This document shows positions 1 through 9,018 of a DNA stretch of 64,000 nucleotides, in pieces. Origin of the DNA: Erythrobacteraceae bacterium (GTDB taxonomy: Bacteria > Pseudomonadota > Alphaproteobacteria > Sphingomonadales > Sphingomonadaceae); contig PALE01000055.1 of assembly GCA_002706445.1 (NCBI GenBank), positions 22,659 to 86,658 on the forward strand. Reading direction: 5' to 3'. Under the pieces are notes generated by a model. That model saw only the letters and a program-made list of their open reading frames with translations. It made no database searches and was not told the DNA's origin. The position numbers and the translations under genes are program-made. Within the stretch, counting starts at the first letter, position 1; every line of letters begins with the position of its first letter.

Positions 1-820
1 GGTCGAATTTGCGCGCGCGCATTTGATCGGCCAGCGCACGCCCGTCCTCGCCCACCTCGCGCCGCGCGGCAAGCGGCGGCGAACCGCGGCGTTTGGCGAG
101 TTTTTCGCCATTATCATCAAGGATTAGCGCGTGATGATGCCATTGCGGAACGGGCAGTTCGAGCAGTTCCTGCAAGATGCGGTGGATGTGGGTCGTCTCG
201 AGCAAATCCTCCCCGCGCGTCACCAAAGTCACTCCGTCGGCGGCATCGTCGAGCGTGACGGCAAGATTGTAGCTGGCGGGCAAATCCTTGCGCACGATAA
301 CCACATCGCCGAGCGCGCGCGGATCGGCGACGACGCTGCCGATATGCGCGTCGGTCCAGACCACCTCTCCCACCGTCGCCATCGCGCGGTCGATGTCGAG
401 CCGTAGCGCCGCGCCTTCTCCCGCCTTTGCCTCGCATGTGGAACGGCAGGAGCCGGGGTATTCGACCCCGTCCGCATCCTTTCGCGGCGGGAGCGCGGCG
501 ATCTCGCGGCGGGTGCAATCGCACGGATAGAGAAAGCCGGCCTCGACAAGCTTGCGCGCCGCCGCTGCATAGCTGTCAAGCCGCGTCGATTGGGCGGGCA
601 CCTCATCCCACTCCAGCCCCAGCCATTCGAGATCGCGGCGGAATTCCTCGGCGAGTTCGGGATGCGAGCGCGGTCCGTCTATGTCCTCGATCCGCAAGAG
701 GAATTGCCCGCCGGCCTCCCGCGCAAGATCATGCGCGACAATCGCCGAATAGGCATGCCCGAGGTGCAACTGGCCATTGGGGCTCGGTGCAAAGCGGGTG
801 ACGAGAGGCAGATCAGACAT
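1..820 (-). CDS. gluQ: glutamyl-Q tRNA(Asp) synthetase, 3' end truncated by window edge
   Basis: Reverse-strand reading from ATG at 820: MSDLPLVTRFAPSPNGQLHLGHAYSAIVAHDLAREAGGQFLLRIEDID..., class I GlxRS HLGH-type signature; short GluQRS-type protein. The ORF track does not list this frame because it runs off the edge. Confidence 0.9.
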   Translation of the reverse strand, partial: MSDLPLVTRFAPSPNGQLHLGHAYSAIVAHDLAREAGGQFLLRIEDIDGPRSHPELAEEFRRDLEWLGLEWDEVPAQSTRLDSYAAAARKLVEAGFLYPCDCTRREIAALPPRKDADGVEYPGSCRSTCEAKAGEGAALRLDIDRAMATVGEVVWTDAHIGSVVADPRALGDVVIVRKDLPASYNLAVTLDDAADGVTLVTRGEDLLETTHIHRILQELLELPVPQWHHHALILDDNGEKLAKRRGSPPLAARREVGEDGRALADQMRARKFD

Positions 821-852
821 CCTCAGCCCATGCCACAGGACACAATCTTGCG

Positions 853-890
853 CTATCCACAGCTTCTCAACAGTCTGTGCCTGTGGATAG
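853..890. repeat. 10-bp perfect inverted repeat CTATCCACAG / CTGTGGATAG (DnaA-box-like pair)
   Basis: CTATCCACAG at 853-862 and CTGTGGATAG at 881-890; each arm is one mismatch from DnaA box TTATCCACA. Confidence 0.6.
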
Positions 891-961
891 ACACAGTGTC
901 ACGGCTTTGACTCTTAAACTTGCCACGGCATGTTCGGATCAATCAGAGGGGGAACGCAAAC

Positions 962-1570
962 GTGTTTCAAGCCGAACTGATCGAAAAGGCCGCGCGGTTC
1001 CGTTCCGCAGACGAAGATCCGACACGCAATCTGTCGGCATGCCCCGCGCTTGTGCTCAACGCGGACTACACGCCGCTGTCCTATTATCCGCTCAGCATCT
1101 GGCCGTGGCAGACCGCGATCAAGGCGGTGTTTCTCGACCGGGTCGATATCGTCGCCAGTTACGAACGCGAGGTGCATTCGCCCTCGCTCGATATGAAGAT
1201 TCCTTCGGTGATCGCGCTGCGGCAATATGTGAAGGCCAGCGAATTTCCCGCTTTCACGCGTTTCAACGTGTTCCTGCGCGACCGGTTCCAGTGCCAATAT
1301 TGCGGCAGTCACGAACATCTGACGTTCGACCACGTGATCCCGCGGCGCCTCGGCGGACGCACGACGTGGGAGAACATCATCACCGCCTGCGCGCCGTGCA
1401 ATATGAAGAAGGGCGGCCGCACACCCTCACAGGCGCATATGCCTGTCCAGATGAAGCCGATCCGGCCCACCAGCTGGCAATTGCAGCAGCACGGCAAGCT
1501 GTTCCCGCCCAACTATCTCCACGAGACATGGCGAGACTGGCTGTACTGGGATATTGAACTCGAAGCCTGA
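962..1570 (+). CDS. HNH endonuclease family protein
   Basis: CQYCGSHEHLTFDHVIPRRLGGRTTWENIITACAPCNMKKGGRTP = HNH motif with two CxxC pairs. GTG at 962 preceded by GAGGGGG; ORF open from 920. Confidence 0.9.
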   Translation: MFQAELIEKAARFRSADEDPTRNLSACPALVLNADYTPLSYYPLSIWPWQTAIKAVFLDRVDIVASYEREVHSPSLDMKIPSVIALRQYVKASEFPAFTRFNVFLRDRFQCQYCGSHEHLTFDHVIPRRLGGRTTWENIITACAPCNMKKGGRTPSQAHMPVQMKPIRPTSWQLQQHGKLFPPNYLHETWRDWLYWDIELEA

Positions 1571-1580
1571 CGGCGCGGGC

Positions 1581-2024
1581 CTAGCCCTCGATCACCCGCG
1601 TTTCGGGGTGATGCTTGTCGAGGTGCTTTTTGATGATCTTGAGATTGCGCGAGTTCGAACGGAACACGAAGTCGGCCGCATCGCCGATCAGCGGAACGAA
1701 GCCCAACGCGGCATCAAAAGCCACATTCGCGCTCATGCGCGTTAGGTGCCATTTGGACATGCCGAGATTGCGCGCTTCCCACACGATATAAGCACCCAGA
1801 CCCGCAGCGATGACATCGCCGAGTACAGGGACCAGGCCGAGCAGGGCATCAAGGCCGATGGGAATATTCACGCCCGGGATGCGCAGGCTGCGTTCGAGCA
1901 GCATTTCCATCGCTTCGACGCGGGCGCGGACCGAGGCCGGATCGCTGCCGGTCGGAACCGAAAGACCCATCGCCTGGGGGCGCTGCGCAGAGGGGCGCTG
2001 AGGATTGGTAGTCGGGGGCATCAA
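1581..2024 (-). CDS. DUF4112 domain-containing protein
   Basis: VNIPIGLDALLGLVPVLGDVIAAGLGAYIVWEARNLGMSKWHLTRMSANVAFDAALGFVPLIGDAADFVFRSNSRN, typical DUF4112 pattern. Confidence 0.85.
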   Translation of the reverse strand: MMPPTTNPQRPSAQRPQAMGLSVPTGSDPASVRARVEAMEMLLERSLRIPGVNIPIGLDALLGLVPVLGDVIAAGLGAYIVWEARNLGMSKWHLTRMSANVAFDAALGFVPLIGDAADFVFRSNSRNLKIIKKHLDKHHPETRVIEG

Positions 2025-2039
2025 CGTCTCCTTCCCCCA

Positions 2040-3557
2040 TTATGTGGTGGGTTGGGACAGCGGGAACAAGGGGTGGAGCCCCCAGGGGTTCGCCTGATAA
2101 CCGCTCACCGAACCCCGCACGAGTGACCAGCGCACCGGAACACCCAGCGGGATGAACACTTCCGCAGCGACCAGTTCGGCATGGGCCTGTGCCATCAACT
2201 CCTGTTTGGCAACCGGGTCGAGTTCGTCGAGCGACTGGCGCACCAAAGCATCCGCAGCTTCAGAACACAGCCCCACCTCGATCGCGCAATTCAGCTGGTT
2301 GAGATACCAGCGCGGCGAGGAATAACGCGCCAGCCGGTCACGCAACTCCAGCTCCGCGCCTTCGCCTATTCCTACCCGTTCTGCAGTGACACCGATTTCC
2401 CGCCATTGCTGCGCCAGCGCGGTGAACAACAGGTCGCTGCCCGGTCCCTGCGGCAGTCCCACGCGGACCGTCGCCGGTTCGTCGCGACCTGCCTGCCAGG
2501 CTGCAATCCGGCGTCGCGCAATCCCGCGGCGCTCTTCGAGGCTCAGCCCGTTCCAGCGGCTCGCCGGATATTTCTGCGGAGTGAAGATATCGGGCGGGAC
2601 TATCCATGATGTCTCGCGCCAGCCGCCAAGGCCGAAGGGCTGGATCAGCTGGTTGCGGTCGAGCGCCATCGAAAGCGCCTCGCGCCGCGCCGGGTCGGCG
2701 AGCATGCCGCTGTCGCTGCGAAATGCGAAGCCGAACAACCCGAGCGCCGGATCGACGCGCACCGTCCCGCGCGAAAGCGGCCCCAGCTGCGCCATGGGGA
2801 AAGTGACGATGGTTCCGTTGAGCAGCAAGTCGACTTCGCCATCGGCAAAGGCATCCACTGCGGCCTGCCCCGACAGCGCGCGCACCGTCAGGCCGCGCGC
2901 GAGGTCTTCCCAATCCTCTCGCGCAGGCAGCCCGCGCGATTCGGGAGGCAGCGCGCTTAGCCGGGCAACCGGACTGTCTTCGTCGCGAGACATAATCATC
3001 GGCCCTGCCCCGCTGCCGCCCTTCGCCAGACCCAGTTCGGGCTGGGCGAGCAATTGCAGGAATTCCGGCATCGGGCTGGACAAACGCACTTCGACCACGC
3101 GGCCTGTCATCGCGCGCACTTCGGTCACTTTGGCGAGGTCGAGGCCGAGCGAGGTCCCTTCGACCTGCCGAATGGCATTGCGCAGCGCGGCCTGCGCATC
3201 CTCGGCGGTGATTTCCTCGCCATCGGGCCAGCTGGAGTCGCGCAGGCGAAAAATATAGCTCAGCCCGTCATCGGTGACGATCCAGCGCTCTGCGATAGCG
3301 GGAACGACCTGCCCTGCAGGATCGAGCGCGACAAGCCCTTCATGGGTGGCGGCCCGCATGTGCTGCCCGGCGCTCGAAAGCCGGACGCCCTGCTGGAACA
3401 GCGCTTCCTGCTGACCGAAAATGGCAACATTGACCGGGCCGCGATCCCCACCGGGGCCGCAGGCGGACAGCAGAACGCTCAGACAAAGGGCAAGAGAGAT
3501 TCGCAACACATGGCCGGAATAGCAGCTTGAACGGCGAAGGTCAGCGCGAAGTCGCAC
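2040..3557 (-). CDS. ABC transporter substrate-binding protein, family 5 (peptide-type), lipoprotein-like
   Basis: Signal/lipobox LSACGPGG; SBP_bac_5-like segments (AERWIVTDDGLSYIFRLRDSSWPDGEEITAEDAQ...). Confidence 0.8.
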   Translation of the reverse strand: MRLRADLRRSSCYSGHVLRISLALCLSVLLSACGPGGDRGPVNVAIFGQQEALFQQGVRLSSAGQHMRAATHEGLVALDPAGQVVPAIAERWIVTDDGLSYIFRLRDSSWPDGEEITAEDAQAALRNAIRQVEGTSLGLDLAKVTEVRAMTGRVVEVRLSSPMPEFLQLLAQPELGLAKGGSGAGPMIMSRDEDSPVARLSALPPESRGLPAREDWEDLARGLTVRALSGQAAVDAFADGEVDLLLNGTIVTFPMAQLGPLSRGTVRVDPALGLFGFAFRSDSGMLADPARREALSMALDRNQLIQPFGLGGWRETSWIVPPDIFTPQKYPASRWNGLSLEERRGIARRRIAAWQAGRDEPATVRVGLPQGPGSDLLFTALAQQWREIGVTAERVGIGEGAELELRDRLARYSSPRWYLNQLNCAIEVGLCSEAADALVRQSLDELDPVAKQELMAQAHAELVAAEVFIPLGVPVRWSLVRGSVSGYQANPWGLHPLFPLSQPTT

Positions 3558-3578
3558 CGATACGCCGGTGCGGAGAAC

Positions 3579-3959
3579 TCAGACCTTGCGCAGCCCCGTC
3601 GGCTTGGGCGGAGGCGGCGGCGCTTTGTGAGCTCGCGACAAGCCGCCATAAGTCGTTTCGCTTTCGGCGTTGCTACCAGCCGGAGCGCGTGCACGCTGCG
3701 AATCGATCTCTTCATCGAACGCGATGCCGAAACGCTGGTCCTGAACCCAGGCAACGTTACCCATGATCTTACCGACGTTCCGCAGCTCGACCTCGACGCG
3801 ATTGCCGCGCGCGACCAGCATCGGGCCTTCGCCCATCATGCCGCCGTCGGAAAGGTTGCGAACGCGCACGCGGTGCTGTTCGGATTGCCTCTCTACCCGC
3901 ACATTGGCGAGGAGGAACAAGCTGTCACGCGATACACTTCTCGTGTCGAGCCCTGACAT
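3579..3959 (-). CDS. PilZ domain-containing protein
   Basis: RVERQSEQHRVRVRNLSDGGMMGEGPMLVARGNRVEVELRNVGKIMGNVAWVQDQRFGIAFDEEID. Confidence 0.8.
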   Translation of the reverse strand: MSGLDTRSVSRDSLFLLANVRVERQSEQHRVRVRNLSDGGMMGEGPMLVARGNRVEVELRNVGKIMGNVAWVQDQRFGIAFDEEIDSQRARAPAGSNAESETTYGGLSRAHKAPPPPPKPTGLRKV

Positions 3960-4170
3960 GCTGACGATTCTCCTAAACTCAATCTCTCACCATCAGCGAG
4001 AACGGCAGCCGTTCCGCCTGATGCATGCTTCCCGATAATGGATTGACGCTAGGTCAGACGCGGTAAACGAGCCGTAAACTTTGACCTATCCGGAGCCCGA
4101 AATCGCAAGCCGTCCCATAGTGGAACGGAATTCGGAACAGAGGTTTTCGGACCGGCGCGCGCCCGACCGC

Positions 4171-4647
4171 TTAGGTGTCGCGCGAGACTTTCTCGCGGCG
4201 CTCGTGCGCTTCCTGCGCCTCGACCGTCATGGTCGCAACCGGGCGGGCAATCAGCCGGCGCAGCCCGATCGGGTCGCCGGTGACTTCGCAATAACCGTAT
4301 TCGCCCTGATCGATCCGGCGCAGTGCCGAGTCGATCTTCGACATAAGCTTGCGTTGGCGATCGCGGGTACGCAGTTCGATGCCCCAATCGGTCTCGCTCG
4401 AAGCGCGATCGTTGAGGTCCGCCTCGCGGATAGGACCGTCGGCGAGCGATTGCAGGGTCTGGCCGGCAGCGGTGTGGATCGAACGTTTCCATTCGATCAG
4501 CAGCATCTGGAAATACGCCAGCTGCTGCTCGTTCATATATTCCTCGTCATCGCTCGGAACATAGCCGGGCTCGAGCAAGCCTTTGGCTTTTTCCAGGATG
4601 TCGATTTCTTCTGAAGCCGAAGCAACCATGTGGTTCTCAAATCCCAA
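4171..4647 (-). CDS. dksA: DksA/TraR-family transcription factor
   Basis: RDRQRKLMSKIDSALRRIDQGEYGYCEVTGDPIGLRRLIARPVATMTVEAQEAHERRE; DksA coiled-coil and C-terminal zinc-finger-like region. Confidence 0.88.
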   Translation of the reverse strand: MGFENHMVASASEEIDILEKAKGLLEPGYVPSDDEEYMNEQQLAYFQMLLIEWKRSIHTAAGQTLQSLADGPIREADLNDRASSETDWGIELRTRDRQRKLMSKIDSALRRIDQGEYGYCEVTGDPIGLRRLIARPVATMTVEAQEAHERREKVSRDT

Positions 4648-4889
4648 AAACTTCCCGCCGGATATATCTTTGGTTCCTGTGCGTGAATGTTTCTCTGGCC
4701 CGCTCGCCGCGAAGGCGAACCTCTCTCGGCGCGCGCTATACGGAAGCGCCCTAAGCCCCGCAAGCCAGTTTCACCGCTGGGTCCCCACAATAGCGGGCGA
4801 CTGTGCCCGACGGGTTGCGAAGAGACCCCGCCACAGCGTCGATTGCGAGCCCGAAAGCGCAGCTGCTCCGCCAAAAAACTTCGCTGGCG

Positions 4890-4905
4890 TTAACCATTTG
4901 TTGAC
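4890..4905. promoter_or_regulatory. candidate CtrA box TTAA-N7-TTGAC
   Basis: TTAACCATTTGTTGAC upstream of the Sel1-like gene; one mismatch from TTAA-N7-TTAAC. Confidence 0.35.
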
Positions 4906-5002
4906 CACGATCTTGGAGGTCTGGTCCTGCACGGTCACCCGAAACCACATCGGGCCGAAAGAAAAATCGGAAAATGGCCGGGGGTAAACGGGGAAACGAA
5001 CG

Positions 5003-5329
5003 ATGAAACTCGAAGCGATCAACACAGGTGAAGCCAAACCGCTCGATAGCGGCGCAATCGATATCACCATTGCCGGCTATCTCGCCGATGCAGCTGCCGG
5101 CGATGTCGCCGCGCTGTTCAATCTCGGGGTCGCCTACTCGACCGGCTCGGGCACGGTGGAATGCGATCTCGTCGAAGCGCACAAATGGTTCAATCTTGCC
5201 GCCTCGCGCGGGCATGAAGATGCCGCCTGGTGCCGTGCCGATGTCTCGGACGAAATGACCGCCCGCGAAATCGCAGAAGCGCAACGCCGCGCGCGCCACT
5301 GGCTTTCCGAAGAACGACGCGCCGCTTGA
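5003..5329 (+). CDS. Sel1-repeat-like protein
   Basis: GDVAALFNLGVAYSTGSGTVECDLVEAHKWFNLAASRGHEDAAWCRADVSDEMT. Confidence 0.75.
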   Translation: MKLEAINTGEAKPLDSGAIDITIAGYLADAAAGDVAALFNLGVAYSTGSGTVECDLVEAHKWFNLAASRGHEDAAWCRADVSDEMTAREIAEAQRRARHWLSEERRAA

Positions 5330-5339
5330 AGAGCTTGGC

Positions 5340-6494
5340 CTAGTCGCTCTTTTTGAAGGGCGTCCTCTCGCCAAGGTGCAGTTGATCGACCGCCACGCCT
5401 TCGCGCTCGCGTTCGAGAAAATCGGCAACCGCTGCACGAAATCCGGGATCGGCGATCCAGTGCGCCGACCATGTTTGCACCGGCTCATACCCGCGGACCA
5501 GCTTGTGTCCGCCCTGCGCGCCCGCTTCGACCCGCGGCAGGCCCCGCTCGATAGCAATGTCGATCGCCTGATAATAGCACAGCTCGAAATGCAGGAAGCG
5601 CACATCGCGGGTGCATCCCCAATAACGCCCGTAGATCGCATCGCTGCCGATAAAATTGAGAGCGCCCGCAATCGGCTCTTCCCCGTCGAATGCCAGGATC
5701 AACACCATGCGATCCGCCATGCGTTCGCCCATCAGCGTGAACGCCTCGCGCGTCAGATACGGTGTGCCCCATTTGCGTGCCCCTGTGTCCTGATAGAACA
5801 CCCAGAACGCATCCCAGTGGCGGGGCTTGATATCATCGCCTGAAAGCCGCTCGATCCGCAGACCATCCTGCGCCGCAGCGCGCTCTTTTCTCAGGTTCTT
5901 GCGCTTGCGCGAGGCGAGTTCGCCGAGGAAATCGTCGAATGTTTGGTAGTCACGATTGAGCCAGTGGAACTGGATATCGCTGCGCATCAGCCAACCGGCA
6001 TCCTCGAACAGCGAAAGCTGATCGGGTTCGATAAAAGTGGCGTGCGCGCTCGACAGGCCGTTCTGCTCGCAAACGACTTCCGCACCTTTGAGCAGATAGG
6101 GAGCAAGCCGCTGATCTTTGAGCAAAAGACGCGGGCCGTTGGCTGGTGTGAAGGGCGCTGCGATCTGGAGCTTGGGATAATAGTTCCGCCCTGCCCGATG
6201 CAGCGCATCAGCCCAACTGTGATCGAACACATATTCGCCCTGACTATGCCCCTTGGCATAGCTCGGCATGGCAGCCTGCAACCGCCCTGCGGCATCGGAC
6301 ACGGTGATTGGAACAGGGTCCCAGCCGGTCCCCTCGCCGACGCTGCCGGAATCTTCGAGAGCGGTGAGAAATTCGTGACTTACGAAGGGGTTGCGGTCTC
6401 CTCCCAGAGCGTTCCACTCGGCCGCATCGAACTCGCCCACCGCCGGTGCCAGCCGGACCGTGAACTCGGCATTGTCAGCGCCTTCCGCCGTCAC
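5340..6494 (-). CDS. GNAT/FemAB-like N-acetyltransferase (DUF482 family)
   Basis: NPFVSHEFLTALEDSGSVGEGTGWDPVPI...YGRYWGCTRDVRFLHFELCYYQAIDIAIERGLPRVEAGAQGGHKLVRGYEPVQTWSAHW, characteristic of the family. Confidence 0.88.
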   Translation of the reverse strand: MTAEGADNAEFTVRLAPAVGEFDAAEWNALGGDRNPFVSHEFLTALEDSGSVGEGTGWDPVPITVSDAAGRLQAAMPSYAKGHSQGEYVFDHSWADALHRAGRNYYPKLQIAAPFTPANGPRLLLKDQRLAPYLLKGAEVVCEQNGLSSAHATFIEPDQLSLFEDAGWLMRSDIQFHWLNRDYQTFDDFLGELASRKRKNLRKERAAAQDGLRIERLSGDDIKPRHWDAFWVFYQDTGARKWGTPYLTREAFTLMGERMADRMVLILAFDGEEPIAGALNFIGSDAIYGRYWGCTRDVRFLHFELCYYQAIDIAIERGLPRVEAGAQGGHKLVRGYEPVQTWSAHWIADPGFRAAVADFLEREREGVAVDQLHLGERTPFKKSD

Positions 6495-7219
6495 GCAAGC
6501 CCCTCACCCTCGGCGATCAGCGCATCGACTTCGCGCAAGGCAAGCTCGCGCAGTTCGGCGCTGCGGATCGTCCAGCTGAGCAGCGGCTTACCGCTCTCCC
6601 GCCACAGGCTCGTAAAGGCGCTGGGCAAGTCGCGTACGTCCATCGCAAGGAAATCGGGCGCAGCCGCCTCGATCGCTCCCGGAGCACGCCAGGCGCCCAG
6701 AAAGCCGATGTCGAGCGTATCGGTGCAGACCAGCCCGCGCACAATATCCGGCGCATTCACTGCAAACCACGCACAGGCGCGCGGATCGAAGCTCATCACC
6801 GCATAGTCGCCCGCATAGCCTTCCAGCATTTCGGCTGTGCAGGCGCAGGTCCGCTCGACGTCGTACTCGGGGCGGGACTTGATCTCGATCAGCAACGGGA
6901 CCTTCCCCGCGACCTCTGCGAGCAGCTGCGACAGCCGCACGGGATGCTCGTCGGTTTCCTGCAGGTGAAGCTTTTCAAGCTCCTCGGCGGTGAACACCTC
7001 GGTCAGACCGGCGCCGTCGGTGAGACGGCCCAGATCCCAGTCGTGAAAAACCATCGGCTGCTTGTCGAGACTGCGCTGGATATCGCACTCCACACCCATG
7101 CCCGCCGCCACCGCAGCCTTAGCCGCCGCAAGCGAGTTTTCGGGCACGCCGGGCGAATGGAGCCCGCGGTGCGCATATTCCCATTTGGTCAGCCAGTCGG
7201 GGGCTTGGCGATTGCTCAT
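6491..7219 (-). CDS. glycerophosphodiester phosphodiesterase family protein
   Basis: WEYAHRGLHSPGVPENSLAAAKAAVAAGMGVECDIQRSLDKQPMVFHDWDLGRLTDGAG; internal ATG (MSNRQAPD) at 7219 preferred over the longer ORF. Confidence 0.88.
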   Translation of the reverse strand: MSNRQAPDWLTKWEYAHRGLHSPGVPENSLAAAKAAVAAGMGVECDIQRSLDKQPMVFHDWDLGRLTDGAGLTEVFTAEELEKLHLQETDEHPVRLSQLLAEVAGKVPLLIEIKSRPEYDVERTCACTAEMLEGYAGDYAVMSFDPRACAWFAVNAPDIVRGLVCTDTLDIGFLGAWRAPGAIEAAAPDFLAMDVRDLPSAFTSLWRESGKPLLSWTIRSAELRELALREVDALIAEGEGLA

Positions 7220-7671
7220 GCCGAGACGGCGATGACAGCGTCCACCTCGACCGCGGCGCCGAGCGGCAGCACCGGCACGCCCACTGCGGCGCGGGCATGG
7301 CGGCCCTTGTCGCCAAACACTTCGAACATCAGATCGGACGCGCCGTTGGCGACCTTGGGCTGGTCGGTGAAATCGCCGGTCGAATTGATGAAAGCACCCA
7401 GCTTCACGACCCGCTCGACCTTTTCGAGCAGGTCTGCGGCTTTCAATTGCGCGAGGATCATCAGACCGCATGCGCGCGCGGCGTCCATGCCTGCATCGAG
7501 GTCGACGTCTTCGCCCAGACGGCCGGTGACGACCTTTCCGTCGACGAACGGCAATTGGCCCGAGACGTGGACAAAGCCGCCCTGCACCACCAGCGGCACA
7601 TAGCTGGCAACAGGCGCGGCGGCGGCAGGCAGGGTGATACCCAGTTCTTCAAGGCGTGCTTCGATAGTCAT
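7216..7671 (-). CDS. RidA family protein
   Basis: VVQGGFVHVSGQLPFVDGKVVTGRLGEDVDLDAGMDAARACGLMILAQLKAA. Confidence 0.88.
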   Translation of the reverse strand: MTIEARLEELGITLPAAAAPVASYVPLVVQGGFVHVSGQLPFVDGKVVTGRLGEDVDLDAGMDAARACGLMILAQLKAADLLEKVERVVKLGAFINSTGDFTDQPKVANGASDLMFEVFGDKGRHARAAVGVPVLPLGAAVEVDAVIAVSA

Positions 7672-7684
7672 CGGGGATTCCTTC

Positions 7685-8299
7685 TCACAAACGTTCCATC
7701 AGCCACGGCAGGGCTTTGTTCCATTGGTCGATCCGGGCATCTGCGTGCCCTTCCTTATGCGCGCAGGTGATCGATCCGGCGATCATCGGTTCGCCGCAGA
7801 AATGCAGGCGCACCACGTCAGGGGCGGTCTCTTTCACCGAGTGGTGATGCTGCGCCAGATCGTCGATGAAGAGTGCGCGGCTGGGCGAGAACTCTTCGAG
7901 GATCTTCTGCAAGGCCGGACCCTTGGGCCCCTGATTGGTGTAAACCTTCGCATTCAACCCGTGCGCGGCGAGTTGCTCTGCGCGCTGGTCGCGACGGAAA
8001 TCGACGAGATTGGTCAGCACGACGACATCGGCATGTTCGGACAGCTCGTTGAGCGCGTCGACCGCCCCTGCGATCGGCAGCTGCCGGTCCATTTCGGTAT
8101 CGAAGAAGCCGCCGAGCTTGCGCCATACGTCCTGGGGCGCGACGAGTTCGCCGGTTTCACGCCAGCGCATCGCCTCACCGAAATTATTGCCTTCAAGGTT
8201 GAAGTCGATGCCCTGCGATTCCTCGAGCCAATCCTTGAAGTGGGTCACCATGTGGAGGATCACTTCGTCACAATCACTGATTACTAGCGGGCGGCTCAT
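7685..8299 (-). CDS. HAD-superfamily hydrolase-like protein
   Basis: VISDCDEVILHM, VVVLTNLVDFRRDQ, RALFIDDLAQHHHSV: HAD-like motifs. Confidence 0.7.
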   Translation of the reverse strand: MSRPLVISDCDEVILHMVTHFKDWLEESQGIDFNLEGNNFGEAMRWRETGELVAPQDVWRKLGGFFDTEMDRQLPIAGAVDALNELSEHADVVVLTNLVDFRRDQRAEQLAAHGLNAKVYTNQGPKGPALQKILEEFSPSRALFIDDLAQHHHSVKETAPDVVRLHFCGEPMIAGSITCAHKEGHADARIDQWNKALPWLMERL

Positions 8300-8589
8300 G
8301 CGAGAAGTTCCTTGTGCGCGGCGACCAGTTCTTCGGGCGTGACGGCCAGCGCCTCTGCGGCGCGAAGAAGGTCGGGTTCGTGGTTGGCGAGAAATTCGAG
8401 GACCGCCGCGAGTATAGATGGGTCATCCAATCCTGCGCGCAAGCCATCGGGGTCGAGCCCCGTCAGCGCGAGAAAGCGTTCCGCGCGGTCAGCGTCCTGC
8501 AAGACCCAGCCAAGCACAGCCAGGGCCAGCGTGGCGGCGCGGGTCCGCGCCTTGGCGGATTCATGTGGCAGATCGGAGGAGACGGGGAT
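8296..8589 (-). CDS. DUF3572 family protein; start uncertain (candidate AUC at 8589, GTG at 8517 in the ORF track)
   Basis: Reverse-strand reading IPVSSDLPHESAKARTRAATLALAVLGWVLQDADRAERFLALTGLDPDGLRAGLDDPSILAAVLEFLANHEPDLL; conserved-looking sequence extends upstream of the GTG. Confidence 0.65.
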   Translation of the reverse strand: MPVSSDLPHESAKARTRAATLALAVLGWVLQDADRAERFLALTGLDPDGLRAGLDDPSILAAVLEFLANHEPDLLRAAEALAVTPEELVAAHKELLA

Positions 8590-8646
8590 TGTGATGACCT
8601 CTCGGCATGGTTAGGCTGATTGTTAAATCACACAGCGGGGCGTCAT

Positions 8647-9018
8647 GTGACAAAGCGTATAATGGTTGTCGAGGATAACGACCTCAACCGCAAATTGTTC
8701 TGCGACGTGCTGAAGGCCAATGGGTTCGAAGTTGCGCCGGTGGCCGACGGCGAAGTGGTGCTCGAAACGGCGCGGCAGGAATCGCCCGACCTCATTATCA
8801 TGGACATCCAGCTGCCCGGAATTTCCGGCATCGATCTGATTACCGCTGCAAAGCAGGACGCCAAGCTGCGAGACATTCCGGTTCTGGCAGTCACCGCTTT
8901 CGCAGCGAAGGGTGACGAAGACCGCATCCGCTCGGCAGGGGCAGCCGCCTACCTCGCAAAGCCGGTGTCGATCATCCCTTTCATGAACGCTGTCAAAGGG
9001 TTGCTACCCGAAGCTTAG
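8647..9018 (+). CDS. divK: single-domain response regulator, DivK-like
   Basis: GTG start MTKRIMVVEDNDLNRKLFCDVLKANGFEV...LIIMDIQLPGISGIDLI...VLAVTAFAAKGDEDRI...YLAKPVSI; receiver domain only. Confidence 0.85.
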   Translation: MTKRIMVVEDNDLNRKLFCDVLKANGFEVAPVADGEVVLETARQESPDLIIMDIQLPGISGIDLITAAKQDAKLRDIPVLAVTAFAAKGDEDRIRSAGAAAYLAKPVSIIPFMNAVKGLLPEA

